43,938 bases of DNA from Bacteroidales bacterium (GTDB lineage: Bacteria > Bacteroidota > Bacteroidia > Bacteroidales > UBA1402). The stretch spans positions 1-43,938 of the forward strand of contig JAFSRR010000096.1 of the NCBI GenBank assembly GCA_017446025.1, in the 5' to 3' direction. This document shows, piece by piece, positions 12,393 to 20,454 of this stretch. The translations under genes and the position numbers were made by a program. Under the pieces are notes generated by a model, which was given only the letters and a program-made list of their open reading frames with translations, searched no databases and had not been told where the DNA came from. How positions within the stretch are numbered: position 1 is the stretch's first letter; every line of letters starts with the position of its first letter.

Positions 12393-13634
12393 TTAGAAGG
12401 TGTGGATCACCAGACCGCTGCGCAGCTTGGGTTCGAACCAGGTGGTCTTGGGAGGCATGATGTTGCCGCTGTCGGCGATGGCGATGAGCTGTTTCATCGA
12501 TACAGGATACAGGGCCAGGGCTGCCTTCATTTCACCGCTGTCCACCCGGCGCACCAGTTCTCCCAGTCCGCGGATGCCACCGACGAAATCGATACGTTTG
12601 TCTGAGCGCAGATCCTTGATACCAAGAATCTTGTCCAGTATCAGGTTGGACGAGATGGTCACATCCAGCACTCCGATGGGATCCTGGTCGTCATAGCGGC
12701 CCGGCTTGGCCGTCAGCGAATACCACTGTCCTTCAACATAGAGGGCAAAGTTGTGCAGCGCTGCGGGATGATAGATCTCCCGCCCCATGCATTTCACCTC
12801 GAAATCGGCTTCCAAAGCCTTGAGGAAAGCCTGGGTGTCGAGTCCGTTCAAGTCCTTGACCACGCGGTTGTAGTCGATGATGTTCAGCTGGTTGTCGGGG
12901 AAGCAGACAGCCAGGAAATAATTGTATTCCTCGTCGCCGCGATGGTGCGGATTGGCCAGCCGGCGCTCGTTGCCCACCAGGGCTGCGGCGGCCGTGCGGT
13001 GGTGTCCGTCGGCGATATAGAGCGACGGCATGGCGGCAAAGCAGGCCGTGATGCGCGCGATGGTCCGATCGTCGTCAATCACCCAGAAATGATGGCCGAA
13101 GCCATCCGGGGCCACGAAATCGTACTCGGGTTTCTTTTTGGTCCACTCCGATACAATGGCATCCAGTTCGGCCTGGGCAGGATAGGCAAAGAAGACCGGC
13201 TCGATGTTGGCGCTGTTGATGCGGACATGCTTCATGCGGTCCTCTTCCTTGTCACGACGGGTCAGTTCGTGTTTCTTGATCACACCCGTCATGTAGTCCT
13301 CGACATTGGCACAGACCACCAGACCGTACTGCGTGCGGCCGTTCATGGTCTGGGCATAGATATAGTACAATTCTTTGTCGTCCTGCTTGAGCCAGCCCTT
13401 CTCGCGGAATTTGCGGAAGTTCTCCACAGCCTTGTCGTAGACTTTGGGGCCGTGTTCGTCGGTTCCCTGCGGGAAATCGATTTCAGGCTTAATGATGTGA
13501 TACAGTGACTTTTCGTTATCACCAGCCTCTTGACGGGCTTCTTCGGAGTTCAACACGTCATAAGGACGCGAAACCACCTGCTCGACTAAATCGACAGGTG
13601 GCCTCCAACCTCTGAAAGGTTTTACTTTTGCCAT
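12393..13634 (-). CDS. DUF1015 family protein linked to serine biosynthesis
   Basis: A 413-residue cytosolic protein with the conserved DUF1015 pattern: MAKVKPFRGWRPP, VSRPYDVLNSEEAR (residues 22-34), KKHELTRRDKEEDR (120-133) and YIADGHHRTAAAAL (207-219). It is third in the run serC-serA-DUF1015. I recall the same linkage in other Bacteroidota and some Firmicutes, which suggests a role in serine or phosphoserine metabolism. The DGHHR motif (Asp209-Arg213) resembles the active-site motif I recall for the ParB/Srx-fold free serine kinase SerK, so a phosphoryl-transfer role is a reasonable guess, not a demonstrated one. Family assignment is firm, function open. Confidence 0.9.
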   Translation of the reverse strand: MAKVKPFRGWRPPVDLVEQVVSRPYDVLNSEEARQEAGDNEKSLYHIIKPEIDFPQGTDEHGPKVYDKAVENFRKFREKGWLKQDDKELYYIYAQTMNGRTQYGLVVCANVEDYMTGVIKKHELTRRDKEEDRMKHVRINSANIEPVFFAYPAQAELDAIVSEWTKKKPEYDFVAPDGFGHHFWVIDDDRTIARITACFAAMPSLYIADGHHRTAAAALVGNERRLANPHHRGDEEYNYFLAVCFPDNQLNIIDYNRVVKDLNGLDTQAFLKALEADFEVKCMGREIYHPAALHNFALYVEGQWYSLTAKPGRYDDQDPIGVLDVTISSNLILDKILGIKDLRSDKRIDFVGGIRGLGELVRRVDSGEMKAALALYPVSMKQLIAIADSGNIMPPKTTWFEPKLRSGLVIHTF

Positions 13635-13648
13635 ATTTTCGGTTTTGG

Positions 13649-13674
13649 CGGTGCACCCCGGGCAGGGGCCACCG
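13649..13674 (-). other. Possible hairpin between serA and the DUF1015 gene
   Basis: The 44-nt gap between these genes contains nested complementary blocks (CGGTG/CACCG outside, CCCC/GGGG inside). It lacks a T tract, so it is not a standard terminator. It could stabilise or partly attenuate the message. Evidence is limited to this short symmetry. Confidence 0.35.
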
Positions 13675-13678
13675 GTTT

Positions 13679-14599
13679 TTATTTGTTCACGCGGAATCTC
13701 TCGTTGCCGTTCTCCAGGAAATCAACGATCTGGCGAGCGGCGGCGATACCGGCATTGATGTTGGCCTCGGCCGTCTGGGCACCCATCTTCTTGGGGGTGG
13801 CGAAATAACGGTCGGGGAACTTCGAGGCGAATTTGGCATCGGCAGCCGGCATGACATCGGTCATGTACTTGATGTCGGGACGGCTTTCCATGAGCATCAG
13901 CAACGAAGTCTCATCGATGACCTCCTTGCGGGCCGTGTTGATCAACACGCCGTTTTTCGGCATCTTGCCCACCAGGTCGGCATTGATCGAGTTCTTGGTC
14001 TCGTCGGTGGCCGGAATATGTAGCGACACAATGTTGCAAGTGCTGTACAGCTCTTCGGCGGAAACCACGGGGATGATGCCCTCCTGCTTCATGGCCTCGG
14101 CAGGCACATAGGCGTCGTAGGCATAGACTTCCATGCCGAAGCCCTTGGCGATGCGGGCCACATTGCGACCGACATTGCCGTAGGCGTGGATACCCAGTTT
14201 CTTGCCTTTCAGTTCAGTACCGGAGGTGCCGTTGTAGAGATTGCGGACGGCATAGACCATCAGACCCAGGGCCAGCTCGGCCACAGCGTTGGAGTTCTGT
14301 CCGGGAGTGTTCATCACACAGACACCATGCTTGGTGGCGGCAGCCAGATCGACATTGTCATAACCGGCACCGGCGCGAACCACGATCTTCAGTTGGGGTG
14401 CGGCAGCCAGGACATCCTCATCGACCACGTCGCTGCGGATGATGATGGCATCGGCCTGGGCGGCAGCCTTCACAAAATTGGCCTTGTCACCGTATTTTTC
14501 GAGCAGCACCATTTCATAGCCTGCCTTGTCGAGCACTTCCTTGATGCCTTTCACGGCCACGGGGGCGAAAGGCTTGTCAGTAGCAACTAAAACCTTCAT
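13679..14599 (-). CDS. serA: D-3-phosphoglycerate dehydrogenase (short, type IIIK-like)
   Basis: A 306-residue NAD-dependent dehydrogenase, first step of serine synthesis from 3-phosphoglycerate. The substrate-side VVRAGAGYDNVDL (73-85) and nucleotide-binding GIHAYGNVGRNVARIAKGFG (136-155) are clear. The protein ends after the catalytic domains and lacks the ACT regulatory domain of long SerA forms. Where most hydroxyacid dehydrogenases have a catalytic His (TPHIGA), this one has TPKKMGAQTAEA, Lys270-Lys271. That is the hallmark of type IIIK enzymes described from Entamoeba and Bacteroidota. It lies 17 nt after serC and is co-oriented with it. Confidence 0.95.
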   Translation of the reverse strand: MKVLVATDKPFAPVAVKGIKEVLDKAGYEMVLLEKYGDKANFVKAAAQADAIIIRSDVVDEDVLAAAPQLKIVVRAGAGYDNVDLAAATKHGVCVMNTPGQNSNAVAELALGLMVYAVRNLYNGTSGTELKGKKLGIHAYGNVGRNVARIAKGFGMEVYAYDAYVPAEAMKQEGIIPVVSAEELYSTCNIVSLHIPATDETKNSINADLVGKMPKNGVLINTARKEVIDETSLLMLMESRPDIKYMTDVMPAADAKFASKFPDRYFATPKKMGAQTAEANINAGIAAARQIVDFLENGNERFRVNK

Positions 14600-14616
14600 A
14601 ATACCTTGTTAGCCTG

Positions 14617-15690
14617 TTATCTTGTTGCAGCAAATTTCTTCATTGTGTCAACCAGGGCCTGGACACCGGCCAGAGGCATGCCGTTGTAGATGGAGGCGCG
14701 GAAGCCGCCCACCGAACGGTGGCCCTTGATGCCGACCATGCCGGCCTCAGCGGCGAACTTGGCGAAATCTTCCTCCAGGTCTTTGTACTCGTCGGCCATG
14801 ACAAAGCAGACGTTCATGATGGAACGGTCTTCCTTGCAGGTGACGGTCCCCTTGAACATGCGGTTGTTGTCGATTTCATCGTACAGAATGCCGGCCTTCT
14901 CCAGGTTGATCTTGTGGATAGCCTCGACACCGCCCAGCTGCTGGTACCACTTGGCCGTCTGCAGTGCCGTGAAAATGGGCAGCACAGGAGGCGTGTTGAA
15001 CATCGACTCCTTGTCCACGTGGGTACGGTAGTCGAGCATGGTGGGGATGGGACGGCTCACACGGCCCAAAGCGCTCTTGCGGACGATGACCAGGGTGACA
15101 CCGGCAGGAGCCAGGTTCTTCTGGGCACCGGCGAAAATCAGGTCGTAGTGCGTGAAGTCGATCGGACGGGAGAAGATATCGGACGACATGTCGGCGATGA
15201 CAGGAATGTTGCCGAACGACAGGTCCTTGTGGGTTTCCGTGCCGTAGATGGTGTTGTTGGAGCAATAGTAGAAATAATCCACATCGGCAGGCACTTCGTA
15301 AGTCTTGGGGATATAGGTGTAGTTGTCGGCCTTGGAAGAAGCCACGACGTTCACTTCACCGAAGAGCTTGGCTTCCTTGATGGCCTTGGAGGCCCAGGTG
15401 CCGGTATCCAGGAAGGCAGCCTTCTTTTCCAGGAAGTTGTAGGGAGCCATGCAAAACTGCATGCTGGCGCCGCCGCCCAGGAAGACGACATCGAAATCCT
15501 CGGGGATCTGCAGCAACTCCTTGATGATCGCGCGGGCTTCGGTGATTACAGCGGTGAATTCCTTGCCACGGTGGGATACCTCCATCAGCGACAAACCGGT
15601 TCCGGCGAAATCAATGACTGCTTCGGCAGTCTTCTTGATAGCATACTCACTCAGGATCGAGGGACCGGCGTAAAAGTTGTATTTCTTCAT
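14617..15690 (-). CDS. serC: Phosphoserine aminotransferase
   Basis: A 357-residue PLP enzyme that turns 3-phosphohydroxypyruvate into phosphoserine and also serves pyridoxine synthesis. The start at 15690 gives [20 protein letters not shown], the family N-terminus; the longer in-frame ATG at 15780 would run across the promoter. Visible motifs are [23 protein letters not shown] (PLP phosphate binding), [12 protein letters not shown] and [12 protein letters not shown] with the PLP lysine. The C-terminus has [17 protein letters not shown]. It is first of the serC-serA-DUF1015 group. Confidence 0.97.
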   Translation of the reverse strand: MKKYNFYAGPSILSEYAIKKTAEAVIDFAGTGLSLMEVSHRGKEFTAVITEARAIIKELLQIPEDFDVVFLGGGASMQFCMAPYNFLEKKAAFLDTGTWASKAIKEAKLFGEVNVVASSKADNYTYIPKTYEVPADVDYFYYCSNNTIYGTETHKDLSFGNIPVIADMSSDIFSRPIDFTHYDLIFAGAQKNLAPAGVTLVIVRKSALGRVSRPIPTMLDYRTHVDKESMFNTPPVLPIFTALQTAKWYQQLGGVEAIHKINLEKAGILYDEIDNNRMFKGTVTCKEDRSIMNVCFVMADEYKDLEEDFAKFAAEAGMVGIKGHRSVGGFRASIYNGMPLAGVQALVDTMKKFAATR

Positions 15691-15736
15691 GATTGGGTTG
15701 AATTGATGATTCCTCTTTTTTGCGATAAAAGCGCAG

Positions 15737-15766
15737 CAAAAATACAACTTTATTTTCGTTCGGCAA
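15737..15766 (-). promoter_or_regulatory. Promoter for the serC-serA group
   Basis: The minus strand reads TTG (15764-15766), 19 bp, then TATTTTTG (15737-15744), matching the Bacteroidota pattern, about 47 nt upstream of the serC ATG. Confidence 0.65.
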
Positions 15767-15826
15767 TTATTTCCTTCCATAATTATTTTGGTCGGCCGCG
15801 AGGGGCCGTAATCGCGAAATTATTCT

Positions 15827-15834
15827 TATTTTTG
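15827..15834 (+). promoter_or_regulatory. Candidate -7 box for rarA
   Basis: TATTTTTG fits TAnnTTTG and lies 26 nt before the rarA ATG. No TTG is present at the expected -33 distance, so the call rests on the -7 box alone. Confidence 0.5.
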
Positions 15835-15860
15835 CAGACCGGGTCAAAGCAAGGAAAACC

Positions 15861-17132
15861 ATGTCACAACCTCTGGCAGAAAGAATGCGTCCGTCCACTT
15901 TGGACAACTATGTCGGTCAGCAGCATCTGGTCGGACAGGGAGCCGTCCTGCGCAAAATGATCGACAGCGGACGGCTGTCCTCCTTTATATTATGGGGGCC
16001 TCCGGGGGTAGGCAAGACCACCCTGGCCCGCATCGTGGCCACCCAGCTGGCCTGCCCGTTCTTTACGTTGAGTGCTGTCACCTCAGGCGTCAAAGAGGTG
16101 CGCGATGTCATCGAAAAGGCCCGCAACAGTCTTTTCTTCGAGGGCAAGACTCCCATCCTTTTCATCGATGAAATCCACCGTTTCAACAAGGCCCAGCAAG
16201 ACTCCCTGCTCTCAGCTGTCGAAAACGGCACCATCGTCCTGGTGGGCGCCACCACCGAAAATCCTTCTTTCGAGGTGATCACTCCCCTGCTCTCCCGTTG
16301 TCAGGTCTGTGTGCTCAAACCCCTGGAAAACGAAGACCTCGACGCCCTGCTCCAGCGCGCCATCACCGAAGACAAAGAGCTGAAACAAAGAGATATACAT
16401 ATCGAAGAGAAAGACAATCTCTTCCGCTTCGCCGGAGGTGATGCCCGCAAGCTGCTCAATATCATCGAGCTCATGTGCCAGGCTGAGGATCCCGGCCAGC
16501 CCGTCGTCATCAACAACCGCACCGTCGTGGAGCGATTGCAGGAGAACCCCATGGCCTACGACAAGAACGGCGAGATGCACTACGACATCATTTCGGCCTT
16601 CATCAAGTCGGTCCGGGGCAGCGACCCCGACGCAGCCGTCTATTGGCTGGCCCGCATGATCGAAGGCGGCGAAGACCCCAAGTTCATTGCCCGGCGCCTG
16701 CTCATTCTGGCCAGCGAAGACATCGGTCTGGCCAATCCCAACGCCCTGCTGCTGGCCAACGCCTGCTTCGATGCCATCCACAAGATCGGCTGGCCCGAAG
16801 GGCGCATCATCTTGTCGGAAACCACCGTCTATCTGGCTTCCAGTCCCAAGAGCAACTCGGCCTACCTGGCCGTGGACGGCGCCCTGGAGACCGTGCGCCA
16901 GACGGGCAACCTACCCGTACCGCTCCACCTGCGCAACGCCCCCACCAAATTGATGAAAAACCTGGGCTACGGCGCCGAATACAAATATCCCCACGATTTT
17001 CCGGGACACTTTGTCGAGGAGCAGTACCTGCCGCCCGAAATGCAGGGGCGCCCCGTCTGGCAGCCCCAGGACAACCCCGCCGAGAACAAACTTCGCGACT
17101 TTTTGCGCCAACGCTGGAAAAACCGTTTCTAA
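15861..17132 (+). CDS. rarA: Replication-associated recombination protein A (RarA/MgsA AAA+ ATPase)
   Basis: A 423-residue clamp-loader-like AAA+ ATPase that acts at stalled replication forks. It opens with PLAERMRPSTLDNYVGQQHL, the standard RarA start. It has Walker A GPPGVGKT (46-53), Walker B LFIDEIHRFNK (about 101-110) and the sensor-1 region GATTENPSFEV. The C-terminal tetramerisation region carries SVRGSDPDAAVYWLARMI and EDIGLANPNALLLA. Length is normal. It is followed after 30 nt by the ThrE-type exporter gene, probably on the same transcript. Confidence 0.96.
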   Translation: MSQPLAERMRPSTLDNYVGQQHLVGQGAVLRKMIDSGRLSSFILWGPPGVGKTTLARIVATQLACPFFTLSAVTSGVKEVRDVIEKARNSLFFEGKTPILFIDEIHRFNKAQQDSLLSAVENGTIVLVGATTENPSFEVITPLLSRCQVCVLKPLENEDLDALLQRAITEDKELKQRDIHIEEKDNLFRFAGGDARKLLNIIELMCQAEDPGQPVVINNRTVVERLQENPMAYDKNGEMHYDIISAFIKSVRGSDPDAAVYWLARMIEGGEDPKFIARRLLILASEDIGLANPNALLLANACFDAIHKIGWPEGRIILSETTVYLASSPKSNSAYLAVDGALETVRQTGNLPVPLHLRNAPTKLMKNLGYGAEYKYPHDFPGHFVEEQYLPPEMQGRPVWQPQDNPAENKLRDFLRQRWKNRF

Positions 17133-17162
17133 ACCTGCATTATCCCTAGCCTGTATCAAAAT

Positions 17163-18428
17163 ATGAGCGAGCAGCAAGTCAGAACAGAGGAAGACCCAAC
17201 CGGCGAGGTGCTGGAACTGGCCACCCGGGCCGGGCACATCCTCCTGGAAAACGGGGCCGAAATTTCGCGCGTGGAAGAAACCATGGAGCGGATTTCCACC
17301 CATTTCAACGTCGATCACAAGAGTTTCTTCGTCCTGAGCAACGGCATCTTCACCACAGGCAGGCATTTTGCCGAGGTGGAATACATTCCCTTCAAAGGCA
17401 CCCAACTCGACAAGGTGGTCGAAGTCAACCAGTTGTCGCGGGACATCGAAGCAGGCAAACTCGATCTGCACCAGGCCAGCCAACGCATGGACCAGATCAG
17501 CCGCCTGCCGGGCAAACCTTTCTGGGAGCAATTGCTGGGCGCCTCTGTGGGCAGTGCGGGATTCTGCATCATTTTCGGCGGCAGCCTCTTCGACGCCGCC
17601 GTGTCGTTCATTGCCGGGCTGCTGCTCTATTTCTTCATCCTCACTGTCGGCGCCAGGCACATGACCAAACTCTTCTGCAATATCTGCGGCGGAGCCGTTG
17701 CCTCACTTGTCTGCCTGCTGTGCTACCAGGCCGGTCTGGGCGACAATCTGAGCCACATGATCATCGGGGCCATCATCCCGCTCATCCCCGGTGTGTCCTT
17801 TACCAACGGCATCCGCGACATCGCGGGTGAAGACTATATTGCCGGCACCACCCGCCTGCTCGATGCATTGATGGTTTTTTTCAGCATTGCCCTGGGCGTT
17901 TCGCTGGTCCTGCTCATCGACGGACGCATCCAGGGAGCCATGCTTTCGTTGCATCCCTCGGTTTCCGACCCGCTCACATCCAATTTCTTCATACAACTCT
18001 TGTCTGCCTTTGTCGGCACGCTGGGCTTTGCCGTGCTGTTCGGCGTGCCCCGTCGCCACTACCTGCTCTGCGGCATCACGGCCACCGCCGGTTGGGCCGT
18101 CTATCTCGTCATGTTGCGCCACGGTGGTGCCACGGTGGTGGGCGCTTCCGCCCTGGCCACCGTTGCCGTGGCCCTGGTCTCGCAATATCTGGCAGTAATC
18201 AGGCATTGCCCTGTCACCGTGTTCCTCATCTGCGGCATATTCCCGCTCATTCCCGGGGCCGGCATCTACTGGACCACCGGCTATATCGTGTCCAACCAGT
18301 TGCGCGCCGCCCTCGAAAGCGGTTTCACCGCGCTGAAAATCACTGTCGCCCTGATCCTTGGCATCATCCTGGTGACTGAGCTGACTGCACTTTTCTACCG
18401 CAAAAAGCGGAACAGAAGCGTAATTTGA
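17163..18428 (+). CDS. ThrE-type threonine/serine exporter family protein
   Basis: A 421-residue inner-membrane protein. The first 125 residues are hydrophilic and match the ThrE N-terminal domain (ATRAGHILLENGAEISRVEE, FFVLSNGIFTTGR). The rest holds about ten hydrophobic segments in two halves, with PLIPGVSFTNGIRDIAGEDY ending the first half and PLIPGAGIYWTTGYI in the second. The two similar PLIPG motifs mark the fused DUF1212 plus DUF3815 arrangement of Corynebacterium ThrE. It probably exports threonine or serine by proton exchange; substrate is inferred from family only. The serine genes are nearby but on the opposite strand. Confidence 0.88.
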   Translation: MSEQQVRTEEDPTGEVLELATRAGHILLENGAEISRVEETMERISTHFNVDHKSFFVLSNGIFTTGRHFAEVEYIPFKGTQLDKVVEVNQLSRDIEAGKLDLHQASQRMDQISRLPGKPFWEQLLGASVGSAGFCIIFGGSLFDAAVSFIAGLLLYFFILTVGARHMTKLFCNICGGAVASLVCLLCYQAGLGDNLSHMIIGAIIPLIPGVSFTNGIRDIAGEDYIAGTTRLLDALMVFFSIALGVSLVLLIDGRIQGAMLSLHPSVSDPLTSNFFIQLLSAFVGTLGFAVLFGVPRRHYLLCGITATAGWAVYLVMLRHGGATVVGASALATVAVALVSQYLAVIRHCPVTVFLICGIFPLIPGAGIYWTTGYIVSNQLRAALESGFTALKITVALILGIILVTELTALFYRKKRNRSVI

Positions 18429-18440
18429 CGCCTGTATATG

Positions 18441-18448
18441 TATCTTTG
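18441..18448 (+). promoter_or_regulatory. TATCTTTG box upstream of the small ORF
   Basis: An exact TAnnTTTG match 28 nt before the ATG at 18477. A TTTG lies only 13 bp upstream, shorter than the usual spacing, so activity is uncertain. Confidence 0.4.
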
Positions 18449-18476
18449 CCATCCCAAACTGCGTGACAAACTTGAC

Positions 18477-18605
18477 ATGAAGAAACACCTCATCCTTCTT
18501 TCGTTTGCCATGGCCAGTGTTTCCCTGATGGCCGATGAAGCGCCTTTCCATATTCGCATCAGGACGTCGCAGGAAACCCTTGTCCGCAAAATCATTTTGA
18601 GGTAA
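18477..18605 (+). CDS. Small exported peptide or truncated gene remnant
   Basis: A 42-residue frame, MKKHLILLSFAMASVSLMADEAPFHIRIR and on to KIILR. The first 19 residues look like a signal peptide (Lys-Lys, hydrophobic core, SLMA cut site), leaving a basic mature peptide of about 23 residues. It has its own TATCTTTG box upstream and stops just before the promoter region of the GH105 gene. It may be the 5' stub of a decayed secreted-protein gene, a genuine small peptide, or chance. I recognise no family. Confidence 0.4.
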   Translation: MKKHLILLSFAMASVSLMADEAPFHIRIRTSQETLVRKIILR

Positions 18606-18650
18606 TAAAAAATACATGGGATCGCTCCTCCATTTTGGATAATATTTCTT

Positions 18651-18658
18651 TATCTTTG
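18651..18658 (+). promoter_or_regulatory. TATCTTTG box upstream of the GH105 gene
   Basis: An exact -7 consensus 55 nt before the GH105 ATG, again with TTTG only 13 bp further upstream (18634-18637). The same unusual spacing is seen at 18424-18448. Confidence 0.45.
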
Positions 18659-18712
18659 CGACAATTGAAAGAGAAAATAGAGACCACCCATTTCAGTCAA
18701 ACCACCAGTTCT

Positions 18713-19885
18713 ATGAAAAGAATCATCCTCCACGGCTGCCTGTTGCTGACAGGGCTGATTGCCGTCCTGATGCTCACTGGCCAGCCCCTTGTTGCCGCCA
18801 AGCCCTCCGATGCCACCACCGACCAGCTCAAGTACAAAGATGTGATGGCCACCATGGAACGCGCCAACCGCTACTTCATGACCAAGTATGCCGATGTGGC
18901 CGCCCCAAGCCATGTGCGCGGCGTAACCCGTCCCAGCCATATCTGGACCCGAGGTGTCTATTACGAGGGCCTTATGTCGCTGCACCAGATCAATCCCCGC
19001 GAAGAGTATCTGCAATACGCCATCGACTGGGCCGATGCCCATCAGTGGGGCCTGCACCGGGGCAACACCACCCGCAACGCCGACAACCAGTGTGCCGGCC
19101 AGACCTATCTGGAGCTCTACAAACTGGAGCCCACTCCCGACAAGATCAAGAACATCCGCATCTGCATGGATATGCTCGTCAACACGCCCCAAAACGGCGA
19201 TTGGACCTGGATCGACGCCATCCAGATGGGCATGCCCATCCTGGCCCTGATGGGACAGGTCACGCAAGATGAGCGCTACTGGGAAAAAGCCTGGCAGATG
19301 TACAGCGAGACACGCAATGTGATCGGCGGCGGTCTGTGGAACGAAAAAGACGGACTCTGGTGGCGCGATGCTGCCTTCTGCCCGCCTTTTGTCACCCCCA
19401 ACGGCAAGCAGTGCTACTGGTCGCGGGGCAACGGCTGGGTCTTCGCCGCCCTGGCCCGCTACATGGAGCGCACGCCCTCCAACGAAGCCCATCGCAAGCA
19501 GTACGTCAAGGATTTCAAGGCCATGGCCAAAGCTTTGGTTCCCCTGCAGCGTGAAGACGGTTACTGGAATCCCAGTCTGGCCGACCCGGACGATTTCGGC
19601 GGCAAGGAAAGCAGCGGCACTGCCCTCTTTGTCTTCGGCATGGCCTGGGGCATCCGCCAGGGCATCCTGCCGGCCAGGGAATACATGCCGGTGGTGGTCA
19701 AAGGCTGGAAGGCTTTGGAAGAGGCTGTCCATCCCGATGGCTTCCTGGGCTATGTCCAGGGCACCGGCAAGCAGCCCAGCGAAGGTCAGCCCGTCACCTA
19801 CGACAACGAGCCCGACTTCGAGGACTATGCCCTCGGCTGCCTGCTCATGGCGGGCTCAGAGGTCTATAAGCTCTGCCGCGAATAA
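18713..19885 (+). CDS. Glycoside hydrolase family 105/88-like (unsaturated uronyl hydrolase)
   Basis: About 390 residues from the ATG at 18713, chosen because it gives a signal peptide (MKRIILHGCLLLTGLIAVLM, cut near VAA). The (alpha/alpha)6-barrel family marks are present: HIWTRGVYYEGLMSLHQI, DNQCAGQTYLELY, WTWIDAIQMGMPILA, YWSRGNGWVFAALARYM and GKESSGTALFVFGMAWGI. Members remove the unsaturated uronic acid from the end of oligosaccharides made by pectin or rhamnogalacturonan lyases, here presumably in the periplasm. No SusC/SusD pair or lyase is adjacent, so it stands apart from any visible polysaccharide-utilisation locus. The exact substrate cannot be read from sequence. Confidence 0.9.
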   Translation: MKRIILHGCLLLTGLIAVLMLTGQPLVAAKPSDATTDQLKYKDVMATMERANRYFMTKYADVAAPSHVRGVTRPSHIWTRGVYYEGLMSLHQINPREEYLQYAIDWADAHQWGLHRGNTTRNADNQCAGQTYLELYKLEPTPDKIKNIRICMDMLVNTPQNGDWTWIDAIQMGMPILALMGQVTQDERYWEKAWQMYSETRNVIGGGLWNEKDGLWWRDAAFCPPFVTPNGKQCYWSRGNGWVFAALARYMERTPSNEAHRKQYVKDFKAMAKALVPLQREDGYWNPSLADPDDFGGKESSGTALFVFGMAWGIRQGILPAREYMPVVVKGWKALEEAVHPDGFLGYVQGTGKQPSEGQPVTYDNEPDFEDYALGCLLMAGSEVYKLCRE

Positions 19886-19946
19886 ATACTTACTGAAAAT
19901 CAATCCTTTATTATTAATCCTTTTATAAAACAAAGCGTACTCAAAA

Positions 19947-20381
19947 ATGAAAAAGTTTAGTTTTTTACTTGTGTTGGGCGTTATTGCTCTTTTCATGAGT
20001 AGTTGCCAGAGTTACAGACACTCCATGCGTGAACCGGCCAACCATGTCGAGTTTTATGCAGATGACTTTGAACTCTCCGAACCTGTCACCGGTGAAGCCA
20101 CCATCACCCGTGTTTTGGGCGTTGACTGGGAGCACACATTTGGTACAACCACAACGGGTATCGTCAACAACAATTACGAATTGCCCATCATCGGCACCTT
20201 GCTCAGCAACACAGGCGCCAATTATGCCATCTACGATCTCCTGCAGAAGAATCCGGGCTACGATGTGATTTTCTTCCCGCAGGTAGAAGTCCACAGATCG
20301 GCCCCCATCCTCGGCACCGACTTCTTCAGTACGACCACCTACAAGGTGACCGCCCGTCTTGGAAAGATGAAACAGAAATAA
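19947..20381 (+). CDS. Small lipoprotein of unknown function
   Basis: A 144-residue protein with signal MKKFSFLLVLGVIALF and a lipobox-like MSSC (Cys20), so probably lipid-anchored in the envelope. The mature part contains HVEFYADDFELSEPVTGEAT, then VLGVDWEHTFG, LLQKNPGYDVIFFPQVEVH and a C-terminal TTTYKVTARLGKMKQ. This resembles small Bacteroidota lipoproteins in which a modelled strand set ends in 'tTYkVTARLGK', but I cannot name the family. It is a single gene between GH105 and a strong terminator. Confidence 0.85.
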   Translation: MKKFSFLLVLGVIALFMSSCQSYRHSMREPANHVEFYADDFELSEPVTGEATITRVLGVDWEHTFGTTTTGIVNNNYELPIIGTLLSNTGANYAIYDLLQKNPGYDVIFFPQVEVHRSAPILGTDFFSTTTYKVTARLGKMKQK

Positions 20382-20402
20382 GGAATAATCCCTCCATTGG
20401 AG

Positions 20403-20438
20403 CGGGCTGGGAAAAGTTTTCCCGGCCCGTTTTTTTTT
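20403..20438 (+). terminator. Rho-independent terminator after the small lipoprotein
   Basis: A 13-bp stem (CGGGCTGGGAAAA with TTTTCCCGGCCCG, one G-U pair, 1-nt loop in strict pairing) at 20403-20429 is followed by nine T residues (20430-20438). It ends the plus-strand unit just before convergent mntP. Reading from the mntP side there is no T tract. Confidence 0.93.
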
Positions 20439-20454
20439 ATGTCAAAAAAAAGGA

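Noticed and set aside
15690..15780. Longer in-frame start for serC at 15780
   Set aside because: The extra 30 residues would be coded across the predicted promoter and are unlike the SerC N-terminus.
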